Below, in pieces: positions 17,283 through 23,432 of a DNA stretch of 32,471 bases. The position numbers and the translations under genes were made by a program. The notes under the pieces were generated by a model. It did no database searches. It was not told the DNA's origin and worked only from the letters and a program-made list of their open reading frames with translations. Position 1 is the first letter of the stretch. The number at the start of each line of letters is the position of its first letter. This stretch comes from Ignavibacteria bacterium (GTDB lineage: Bacteria; Bacteroidota; Ignavibacteria; Kapaibacteriales; Kapaibacteriaceae). The stretch lies in the NCBI GenBank assembly GCA_013204605.1, contig JABMNI010000077.1, positions 1-32,471 of the forward strand. The letters are read 5' to 3'.

Positions 17283-17771
17283 ATGAATATAGAAGAACTT
17301 GGTCCGTTTGAAGTAGCGTACATTCATCACATTGGACCGTACAAAGAAATAGGTCCTGTTTTTGATGAATTGGCCTCTTGGTGTTCAGTCCGCGGATTAT
17401 TTGGTCCGAACACACAGGCCATTGGAATGTTGCACGACATGATTAAGCCGGTGCCTCCCGAGCACCTACGTTATGACGCGTGTTTTGTGGTGCAAGACGG
17501 CGCAGTTGGTGAAGGAATGGTAAACGTAATGACAATTGCCGTGGGCACCTACGCCACCAAGATTCACGAAGGACCGTACAGTGGATTAACCGACGCGTTT
17601 CACTCGTTAATAGAAGAAGCAACAGCTGCCGAGTTCACGTTGCGTGACACTGGTTGCATTGAGATATACCTGGATGATCCGTCCATTGTCCCTCAGTCTG
17701 AAATCAGAACATTGATTGGAGTTCCAGTAGTTTCTGAGGCAAGTCAAGGCTCTATTTCAAGTGCGGGCTGA
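17283..17771 (+). CDS. GyrI-like small-molecule-binding domain protein
   Basis: The 162-residue product consists of one GyrI-like (AraC effector-binding/SbmC) domain with no DNA-binding part: FEVAYIHHIGPYKEIGPVFD at the N-terminus (about 8-27), the MLHD motif with a conserved Asp (about 50-53), LRYDACFVV (about 62-70) and YATKIHEGPYSGL (about 93-105), ending in EIYLDDP. Stand-alone members bind and sometimes hydrolyse small hydrophobic or cyclopropanoid compounds, or act as gyrase-inhibitor-like factors; the ligand here is unknown. A clear GGGAGAG ribosome site sits just before the ATG. Its 3' end overlaps the convergent unknown gene by 28 bp. Confidence 0.88.
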   Translation: MNIEELGPFEVAYIHHIGPYKEIGPVFDELASWCSVRGLFGPNTQAIGMLHDMIKPVPPEHLRYDACFVVQDGAVGEGMVNVMTIAVGTYATKIHEGPYSGLTDAFHSLIEEATAAEFTLRDTGCIEIYLDDPSIVPQSEIRTLIGVPVVSEASQGSISSAG

Positions 17772-18403
17772 AGCAGCATGTATCTAGTCAAGGTTTCCGT
17801 CATGTGGTAAACTCTTTTCAGCTTCGAATTCTTGTTGTATTCGAAATTTACATCAATAGAACCAGTTGGGCCATCTTCGCTGCCATTAGGGTAACGAACC
17901 TCGCCTTTGTGAATCGACTTGCCTGCAACCTCCATACGGTAGAACTGAAAACACCCGTCTTCTATACGCATAGGCCTTGGCATACCCATGATGTTTGTAG
18001 TATCCAATTTCCCGTCAACGTTGGTTACCCATGCAAACCTAGGAGGTTTGATTTCTTGAGTGTCAATCACTTCGGCATGAAGCAAGTAGAATTGCAATGG
18101 GTTCAAATCTCCTGCAAGAATAGTAGGGTAATCGTTACAGGTTGCAAATTTTTTGGCAAAACAAGTTCCGTTCTTTTTCCATATTAAGATGACAGGTGGT
18201 GGTTCAGAACAAGAATCTCGTCTTGAGGCAAACGCACAGGAAACGCCGTTGACCATAAATGTGTCTATCGCGTTCCGTTTAATGTAGGATTCCATCCTAT
18301 CTTCTGATGTCTGCGCACAAAGTGTACTAGCGCACAATAGCAATGCCAAGAGTATCGGAACACACTTTTTGAATTTTACAACTATAGTAGAATTGCACTT
18401 CAT
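17744..18403 (-). CDS. Secreted protein of unknown function, paralogue 1
   Basis: I do not recognise this family. From the ATG at 18403 the product is 219 residues with a clear signal peptide (positively charged start, then VPILLALLLCASTLCAQT) and a mature domain of about 190 residues. It is a diverged copy of the neighbour at 18680-19348: both share a CAF motif, an SC...P.P..LIWKKN strand, a TC.D.P..LA turn, NPLQFYLL, an IDT..I.PP stretch, an EDGC motif, a D.NF..N stretch and a C-terminal IE. Four or more cysteines are kept in both, so disulfides in the periplasm or outside are likely. An ATG at 18430 would add nine residues. The 3' end overlaps the GyrI-like gene. Confidence 0.75.
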   Translation of the reverse strand: MKCNSTIVVKFKKCVPILLALLLCASTLCAQTSEDRMESYIKRNAIDTFMVNGVSCAFASRRDSCSEPPPVILIWKKNGTCFAKKFATCNDYPTILAGDLNPLQFYLLHAEVIDTQEIKPPRFAWVTNVDGKLDTTNIMGMPRPMRIEDGCFQFYRMEVAGKSIHKGEVRYPNGSEDGPTGSIDVNFEYNKNSKLKRVYHMTETLTRYMLLQPALEIEP

Positions 18404-18610
18404 CCTCAAATCCAATTTACTGAGAACCAATCAAATTCAGTTTTGTTCCAGTCAATTCCATTCACGTCGCCATGCAACCTTGAATCGATTGCGAGAGCAA
18501 TGTTCTTTAAAGGGGCTAGCTGTTTCCGCTGGTATCTAGTTGCAACTGCCAGCAATCTGATCCAACTTGGCGAATGTGGAAAGGTGCCCTTCGCTACGCG
18601 CAGGGTGACA
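18404..18610. other. Spacer between the two secreted paralogues, with a CCTGCGCGTAGCGAAGG element
   Basis: No convincing gene. On the minus strand 18610-18578 reads TGTCACCCTGCGCGTAGCGA then AGGGCACCTTTCC, which resembles the TGTCATCCTGAGCGTAGCGAAGG intergenic element family known from many bacterial genomes (family recalled, not checked). An AAGGGGCT motif lies at 18510-18517. A minus-strand frame stays open for about 60 codons but has no start site worth calling. Confidence 0.45.
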
Positions 18611-18680
18611 GTGAGAATGACAATGTGAGAATACTAATGTGTAAATATGAGAATGACAATGCGAATGTGCAAATGTCAAT
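18611..18680 (+). repeat. AATGTG-type dispersed repeat, copy 2
   Basis: About 70 bp made of AATGACAATGTGAG, AATACTAATGTGTA and AATATGAG words, spaced in steps of about six to eight bases. It ends at the stop codon of the second secreted paralogue, which is on the other strand. Confidence 0.75.
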
Positions 18681-19348
18681 CACTCCTCAATACTGATCTT
18701 AGGATGATCGAGCACTGAGCGGTATAATTTTCTACCGATTTCAAATAGATACGTAAGCATGGTATTTTGATTTCTGGTAAAGTTAATGTCTTTGTCGTCC
18801 ATCTCACCTTCCTTTTGGCGCGGACCATAATCGTCACGAAAATTCATGGTCTTGGTACCAACCGTGACCTTGTAAATACTATGGCAACCATCTTCTACGT
18901 GCATCTCCATCGCGTACGAGGTATCAGTGTTATCACATCCTCTAAGGTTTACATACGTTGGCGGTAAGATGTGCTCCGTATCTATCTGGCTTTGTTTGAG
19001 TAAATAAAACTGCAATGGATTTTGTGGTTCGGCAAGCAAGGAGGGGTGATCATGACATGTACTAAACAACTTCATAAAATACACCGAGTTTTTTTTCCAT
19101 ATCAACAAATTCGGCGCGGGATATTCACATGAATCCGAAATTGCAATGAACGCACAACTTAAGGTGCAGTTCATTGAAGTGTCGATCTGATTCATCTGAC
19201 GGAACTTTATGATGCGTTCTTCAGAGGGTTGCGCTCGGGCGAGACTCGTCAAAAAGAATGCGTGCAATGCACATTGCACACAAAAGAGTAACGTAGTTCT
19301 CTTTATTCTTGATTTCACGTTTAAATTCATTTGCTGGAATTCTTTCAT
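18680..19348 (-). CDS. Secreted protein of unknown function, paralogue 2
   Basis: Unknown family; a diverged duplicate of the gene at 17744-18403, with the same motif order (SCAF, LIWKKN, TCHDHPSLLA, NPLQFYLL, IDTEHILPP, VEDGC, DINF, ending ISIEE). From ATG 19348 the product is 222 residues; ATG 19330 gives a tighter signal peptide (charged KSRIKR, then LLFCVQCALHAFFLTSLARAQ as the hydrophobic part and cleavage site). A TTG at 19363 would overlap the asparaginase stop by four bases. It follows the glycosylasparaginase directly, so the two are probably one transcript. Confidence 0.75.
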   Translation of the reverse strand: MKEFQQMNLNVKSRIKRTTLLFCVQCALHAFFLTSLARAQPSEERIIKFRQMNQIDTSMNCTLSCAFIAISDSCEYPAPNLLIWKKNSVYFMKLFSTCHDHPSLLAEPQNPLQFYLLKQSQIDTEHILPPTYVNLRGCDNTDTSYAMEMHVEDGCHSIYKVTVGTKTMNFRDDYGPRQKEGEMDDKDINFTRNQNTMLTYLFEIGRKLYRSVLDHPKISIEE

Positions 19349-19359
19349 CGCTACACTAC

Positions 19360-20337
19360 TCAACTGCTTGCCTCCAGCATCTTCCCCACGCCGCCTTGGT
19401 GAAGCGCAAACACAAAGCCCCTTTGCAAAGAATGCGCGCCGTGAGATCCGTTTTTGTTGAGGGCTAGAATTCCAATTTGAAAGTCGGCGTAGTTTGGATT
19501 TTTTTCTTTAATGCGTTGGATGGTTTTTTCGCAGGCTTGTTGCGGAGTAGATCCGTTGCGCATGTGCTCGACAGTTAGGAAGGCTGCGGAAGTGCGGATG
19601 GCGGCCTCGCCCAGACCCGTACATGTAGCACACCCGATTTCGCCATCCACATACAGGCCGGCGCCGATGATGGGTGAGTCGCCCACGCGGCCGTGCACCT
19701 TGTACGCCAGACCGCTCGTTGTACACACCCCGGCCATGCGTCCGCCGGCATCAATTCCCAGAAGTCCAATCGTATCGTGATTCTCGATGTTAATTATCGG
19801 CTGATATTTTTTTTCAACGCACCACGCTTCCCATGCTTTTCGCGCAGCATCGGTTAAGGAATTTGGTTGTTGCGCAATTCCGTTTTGCACTGCAAACATT
19901 TCGGCACCTTTTCCGCTCAGCATAATGTGCGGGGTTTTTTCCATCACCATTCGTGCAACAGAAATTGGATGCGTGATTCCTTGAACAAAACACACGGAGC
20001 CAGCACGCAGGTCATGATCCATGATACTTGCATCTAACGTGACCACTCCATCACGGTCGGGTAAGCCCCCAAGCCCCACACTCATATTTGTTGGATCGGC
20101 TTCGATAAGCATCACGCCACGCTCGCATGCATCCAGCACCGAGCCTCCGCTTTTCAAAACGCTATAGGCCTCGTTAACGGCCGGCAGACCATGGTTCCAG
20201 GTGGAAATGAAGGTTGGAAATTCCGACGGCGAATCCGCCTGAATGGTTGGCTTACCCATGGCAAAACTCTTGGATGAAATGAGCGAAGTTGCTATTGCAA
20301 TCTGTTTGATAAAAGTACGGCGTCCGGCGGTTCCCAT
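19360..20337 (-). CDS. Glycosylasparaginase-like N-terminal nucleophile hydrolase with Tat signal
   Basis: The enzyme cleaves the GlcNAc-asparagine bond of N-glycoproteins, or acts as an isoaspartyl/asparagine hydrolase; it is made as a precursor that cuts itself. The 325-residue product has the self-cleavage site NHDTIGLL with Thr189 as the new N-terminal nucleophile, the GRVGDSPIIGAGLYVDG substrate loop (about 219-235) and the TGLGEA(A)IR stretch. The N-terminus AGRRTFIKQIAIATSLIS is a twin-arginine signal (RRTFIK), so export through TatC is expected. I chose ATG 20337 because GAGGG lies just upstream; an ATG at 20370 would bury the signal. It is the first gene of the minus-strand set with the two unknown secreted proteins. 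Confidence 0.9.
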   Translation of the reverse strand: MGTAGRRTFIKQIAIATSLISSKSFAMGKPTIQADSPSEFPTFISTWNHGLPAVNEAYSVLKSGGSVLDACERGVMLIEADPTNMSVGLGGLPDRDGVVTLDASIMDHDLRAGSVCFVQGITHPISVARMVMEKTPHIMLSGKGAEMFAVQNGIAQQPNSLTDAARKAWEAWCVEKKYQPIINIENHDTIGLLGIDAGGRMAGVCTTSGLAYKVHGRVGDSPIIGAGLYVDGEIGCATCTGLGEAAIRTSAAFLTVEHMRNGSTPQQACEKTIQRIKEKNPNYADFQIGILALNKNGSHGAHSLQRGFVFALHQGGVGKMLEASS

Positions 20338-20389
20338 AGTTGCCCTCGTGTGTTGATGTGTGCAACACAAATTTACACCGCGCTGCAGT

Positions 20390-20459
20390 GCCGGGGAGTT
20401 TTGGCCGGGGAATTTTGGCCGGGGAACTTTGGCCGGGGAACTTTGGCCGGGGAACGAAG
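20390..20459 (+). repeat. 14-bp tandem array, five copies, upstream of the VOC gene
   Basis: Five 14-bp units in register: GCCGGGGAGTTTTG, GCCGGGGAATTTTG, GCCGGGGAACTTTG twice and a worn GCCGGGGAACGAAG. It lies in the divergent spacer between the glycosylasparaginase (53 bp away) and the VOC gene (45 bp away) and is the same unit family as the array before prfB. The G-rich strand is the sense strand of the VOC gene. Confidence 0.92.
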
Positions 20460-20460
20460 C

Positions 20461-20492
20461 CCAATGTGTAAATGTGGAAATCTGAGAATGCA
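20461..20492 (+). repeat. AATGTG-type dispersed repeat, copy 3
   Basis: CCAATGTGTAAATGTGGAAA followed by TCTGAGAATGCA, directly against the 14-bp array and just before the ribosome site of the VOC gene. Confidence 0.6.
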
Positions 20493-20504
20493 GGGGAATT
20501 CCCT

Positions 20505-20927
20505 ATGTTTAGCCTCATCAAAAATGCAAGGCTTACTGTGTCACTAAAAATTTCTCCACGTGAATCGGTAATCATGGCAACGGACTTCAAAACGATGGTT
20601 GCATGGTATACCAATGTGCTGGGTCTCAAGTTGGTTACGTTATTCGAAGACCACTACAACTACGCGTATTTGGAATCTGAATCGGGGATCAAGATTGGCA
20701 TTGCCGATGCAAAAGAAATGGGTGTCGACACCAAGGACCGTAAAAACAATTCCGTGGTCTTGCAGTTTGAAGTGAAAAACGTTCAAGAGTTTTTCGATTA
20801 TATACAAGAGAATGGCGGCACACCTACATTCGGTCCATCCCACGACAAAGCGCTCGACTTCTGGTACGGCGGCTTTTCGGACATCGAAGGAAATCCGTTT
20901 TGGGTGGTAGATGAGAAATGCCCGTAA
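20505..20927 (+). CDS. VOC (glyoxalase/bleomycin-resistance/dioxygenase) superfamily protein
   Basis: The 140-residue product is a single vicinal-oxygen-chelate unit of two beta-alpha-beta-beta-beta modules: ATDFKTMVAWYTNVLGLKLV at the start of the first and VQFEVKNVQEFFDYIQENGG-like (here LQFEVKNVQEFFDYIQENGG) in the second, ending FSDIEGNPFWVVDEKC. The closing DIEGNPFWV is a family hallmark. Members range from isomerases to antibiotic-binding proteins; metal ligands are not certain here, so no reaction is assigned. Start 20505 is chosen over 20472 because AGGGGA lies eight bases upstream. Confidence 0.85.
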   Translation: MFSLIKNARLTVSLKISPRESVIMATDFKTMVAWYTNVLGLKLVTLFEDHYNYAYLESESGIKIGIADAKEMGVDTKDRKNNSVVLQFEVKNVQEFFDYIQENGGTPTFGPSHDKALDFWYGGFSDIEGNPFWVVDEKCP

Positions 20928-21315
20928 TACAAATGTGAGAATTTGATCATGTGGGCATTTGAGAATGCCAATGTGGAAATGTCAAAACTCACCCCCATCC
21001 CCATCTCTCACGAGGTGAGAGGGGGCATGAATCTGCACCGTTGGTGGATTAGTAAGAGTAGAATCTCGATGAGTGGGTGAGTTTTAACGTTCGGTGTTAC
21101 GAGTCCTTACGTCCTATGTCACAGGTTTCCGCATCCTGGCTCCCCTCTCGATTCCAAGAGAGTCACGGGGAGAGTTATCTGCACTCGCATATTCTCTGGC
21201 GGTGATTATTAAACAAGGTTGGACTGACCAAGTGTAGATTCACCACCAGAGTTATCTACTTTTGCAGAACTCATGACTGCGCAACAGTTGATTTACTACA
21301 CTTATTCTTCTGCCA
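20928..21315. other. Repeat-bearing spacer before the AbgT transporter
   Basis: No gene seen. It holds an AATGTG-type repeat (20931-20985), a hairpin CTCTCAC-gag-GTGAGAG flanked by C and G runs (20995-21026), a second imperfect hairpin with CTCCCC and GGGGAG ends (21140-21172), and a 10-bp direct repeat AGAGTTATCT at 21171-21180 and 21248-21257 that could be an operator for the transporter. The first hairpin resembles REP-like C/G-rich intergenic hairpins known in many genomes. Confidence 0.55.
20931..20985 (+). repeat. AATGTG-type dispersed repeat, copy 4
   Basis: Begins three bases after the VOC stop. Contains the 17-mer TTTGATCATGTGGGCAT (20942-20958) shared exactly with the element at the end of the yggS-like gene, then GAGAATGCCAATGTGGAAAT. 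Confidence 0.8.
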
Positions 21316-22815
21316 ATGAAACGTTCCCTCTTTATTCGATTTCTCGATGCCGTTGAGCGCGTTGGGAGCAAGCTGCCCGATCCGTTTACCTTGTTCGCTA
21401 TAGCGGCGGCGTTGGTGGTGGTGGTTTCGTGGTTTGCGTTTAATGCGGGCGTGTCAGTTACGCACCCGGGAACGGGCAAGGTGGTTTGGGCAATCAATTT
21501 GCTGTCACCGGAAAATATTCAGCGGATGTTTACAGATGCCGTTACCAACTTTACGAATTTTCCGCCGTTGGGTTTGGTGTTGGTTACCATGATTGGTATT
21601 GCCGTTGCTGAGCGCGGTGGATTTATTGCAGCGCTTCTTCGCACTACGGTTAGCGCAGTTCCCAAGTCATTGCTAACAGCGGCATTGGTGTTTGCCGGCG
21701 TGAATTCTAGCATAGTTGCCGATGCCGGCTATGTTGTGCTTATTCCTCTTGGGGCGGTGATTTTTGCATCCGTCGGACGCCACCCCTTGGCCGGTTTGTC
21801 CGCCACGTTTGCCGGTGTGGCGGGGGGCTTCAGTGCCAACCTGAGTGTGACTTCGCTCGATCCGTTACTCGGTGGCTTAACGCAAGCCGCCGCGCAATTA
21901 GTTCAACCCGACTATGTAGTGAGTGCCGCAGCGAACTGGTACTTTATGATTGCGTCGACGTTTTTTCTGACCATTCTCATCACTGCCGTGTGCGAAAAAC
22001 TTGTCGAACCTCGTTTAGGCGAATGGAAGGGGCTAAGTGATTCTCAAGATGCGAAGCTGAACGAAAAACTTTCCACCGTAGAGAAAAAGGGGTTGAAATA
22101 CGCGGGCATTGCGTTCGCAATTTTAATTGCCGGACTGCTTTGGATTTCCGTTCCCGAAGGTGCAATTCTGCGCGATGTAAATGGGACCCTAAAGCCCCTT
22201 GAAAAAAGTATAGTGCTGATTTTGATGTTGCTGTTTTTAATTAGTGGAATAGTGTACGCCAAGGTTACGGGGTCGGCGCGGAACGATAAAGACATTGCCG
22301 AAATGGCCGGCGATGGCATGGCCACCATGGGCGGATATATTGTGCTGAGTTTTATCATGGCGCAGTTCATCAGCTACTTTGCGTGGTCGAACCTCGGCGT
22401 AGTAACGGCGGTAAATGGGGCGCACATGCTGCAGTCATTACAATTGCAAGGACCCTTCCTACTCGTAATTTTTGTTTTAGTTGCGGCGCTCATCAACCTA
22501 CTCATCGCAAGCGCTTCCGCCAAGTGGGCCATCATGGCACCAGTGTTTGTGCCCATGTTTATGCTTATGGGAATCTCTGCCGAGTCTACCCAACTCGCCT
22601 ACCGCATCGGCGATTCATCCACCAACATGATTGCTCCGCTACTCAGTTACATCCCGCTCATCTTAGTAGCTATGCGACGTTATGTGAAGGGGGCTTCCCT
22701 GGGCACGCTGTTATCGCTCATGCTTCCGTATTCGATGGCGATGATTGTACTGTGGACACTGTTTATGCTAGTGTGGATATTGATGGGGCTGCCGCTGGGT
22801 CCGGGCGTTCAGTGA
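21316..22815 (+). CDS. AbgT-family transporter
   Basis: The 499-residue product is a polytopic membrane protein with about 11-12 helices matching the AbgT family (E. coli AbgT takes up p-aminobenzoyl-glutamate; YdaH and MtrF export sulfonamides). Family signs are the N-terminal VERVGSKLPDPFTLFAIAA (about 13-31), ERGGFIAALLRTTV (about 95-108), the GGFSANLSVTSLDPLLGGLT re-entrant loop (about 172-191), GDGMATMGGYIVLSFIMAQF (about 332-351) and the second hairpin ASAKWAIMAPVFVPMF with YRIGDSSTNMIAPL near the C-terminus. Direction of transport and substrate cannot be told from sequence. It stands alone with a 388-bp upstream spacer. Confidence 0.92.
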   Translation: MKRSLFIRFLDAVERVGSKLPDPFTLFAIAAALVVVVSWFAFNAGVSVTHPGTGKVVWAINLLSPENIQRMFTDAVTNFTNFPPLGLVLVTMIGIAVAERGGFIAALLRTTVSAVPKSLLTAALVFAGVNSSIVADAGYVVLIPLGAVIFASVGRHPLAGLSATFAGVAGGFSANLSVTSLDPLLGGLTQAAAQLVQPDYVVSAAANWYFMIASTFFLTILITAVCEKLVEPRLGEWKGLSDSQDAKLNEKLSTVEKKGLKYAGIAFAILIAGLLWISVPEGAILRDVNGTLKPLEKSIVLILMLLFLISGIVYAKVTGSARNDKDIAEMAGDGMATMGGYIVLSFIMAQFISYFAWSNLGVVTAVNGAHMLQSLQLQGPFLLVIFVLVAALINLLIASASAKWAIMAPVFVPMFMLMGISAESTQLAYRIGDSSTNMIAPLLSYIPLILVAMRRYVKGASLGTLLSLMLPYSMAMIVLWTLFMLVWILMGLPLGPGVQ

Positions 22816-22847
22816 CACCGTGTGGGTCGCTTTGTTGCACACGGTGT
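22815..22847 (+). other. Stem-loop just after the AbgT gene
   Basis: ACACCGTGTG (from 22815) pairs perfectly with CACACGGTGT (22838-22847) around a 13-base loop, starting on the last base of the stop codon. There is no T-run after it, so it is either a weak or factor-dependent terminator or an mRNA 3'-end stabiliser. Confidence 0.5.
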
Positions 22848-22952
22848 GGGTCGCTGCGAAAGGCGCACTGCGCTGTTCGTAACAATTCGCAATGTGTTAG
22901 TTGGTAGTCTTTTGTTCAGCGCTAGGGTTAGGAGTATCATTTCCTAGAATCC

Positions 22953-23143
22953 CGCACTTCGCAAATTATTGGCAGCAAATGCCTGTTTGCTGCCAATAAT
23001 TTGATTATGGGTAAAACCCACGTGACATACTCCCACGTGACATACTAGACACACTATGCACGTGTTACTTGGTGACAGGCACAATACGGACTTTATGTCA
23101 GTGCGAATAGAATTCTTGTTGGGCCACTAAGCAGGCTCCATGG
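22953..23143 (+). repeat. Long intergenic repeat, copy A, with 17-bp perfect hairpin
   Basis: A 191-bp unit whose diverged second copy is at 23175-23342. It opens with a perfect inverted repeat, AAATTATTGGCAGCAAA (22963-22979) against 22986-23002, around the loop TGCCTG. The same order of blocks follows in both copies: TTTGATTATGGGTAAAA, TGACATACT, GGTGACAG, CGGACTTTA, TTGGGCCAC, AGC(A/G)GGCTCCATGG. No reading frame is kept, so it is not a gene. Confidence 0.85.
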
Positions 23144-23174
23144 CCCGACTTTCCCATTGTCAAATCTTAGATTT

Positions 23175-23342
23175 CGCACTTTTCAAATTATTGGCAGCAA
23201 ATGCCTGTTTGCTGCCAATAAGTTTGATTATGGGTAAAATCCGCCTGACATACTATGCGCGTGATACCCGGTGACAGAAACAAAGCGGACTTTACGCCGG
23301 CGCAAAAAAAAATCCGTTTGGGCCACAAAGCGGGCTCCATGG
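23175..23342 (+). repeat. Long intergenic repeat, copy B, with 14-bp hairpin
   Basis: Diverged copy of 22953-23143. The hairpin is kept with the same loop TGCCTG (23202-23207) and a 14-bp perfect stem (23188-23201 with 23208-23221). Copies A and B are separated by about 30 bp, in direct orientation, in the spacer between the convergent AbgT and T9SS genes. Confidence 0.85.
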
Positions 23343-23354
23343 GTGTAGCCCTCG

Positions 23355-23425
23355 GGCGACACGCTAGGCGACACGCTAGGCGACACGGGGGTGTGACAAA
23401 CTCGTAATTCGTAATTCGTAATTCG
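23355..23425 (+). repeat. Two simple tandem repeats at the end of the T9SS gene
   Basis: GGCGACACGCTA is repeated 2.8 times at 23355-23388 (12-bp period), and a GTAATTC heptamer is repeated three times at about 23403-23425, ending eight bases before the stop of the T9SS protein gene on the minus strand. The rest of 22848-22952 shows nothing. Confidence 0.75.
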
Positions 23426-23432
23426 CAATTGA

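Noticed and set aside
18404-18600. Minus-strand frame open for about 60 codons upstream of secreted paralogue 1
   Set aside because: No start codon with a ribosome site, no recognisable motif, and it overlaps a common intergenic-element-like sequence and an AAGGGGCT word.
22765-22780. Second DnaA box (TGTGGATAT) inside the AbgT gene
   Set aside because: One mismatch, coding sequence, no neighbouring boxes; expected by chance.
22383-22907. 174-codon plus-strand frame overlapping the AbgT gene
   Set aside because: It lies in an alternative frame of a clearly conserved transporter and has an implausible Cys/His/Arg-rich composition.
22963-23002. Intrinsic terminator for the AbgT or T9SS gene
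   Set aside because: The stem is strong but AT-rich at its base, and only three T follow on either strand; copy B has no T-run either. Kept as a structured repeat instead.
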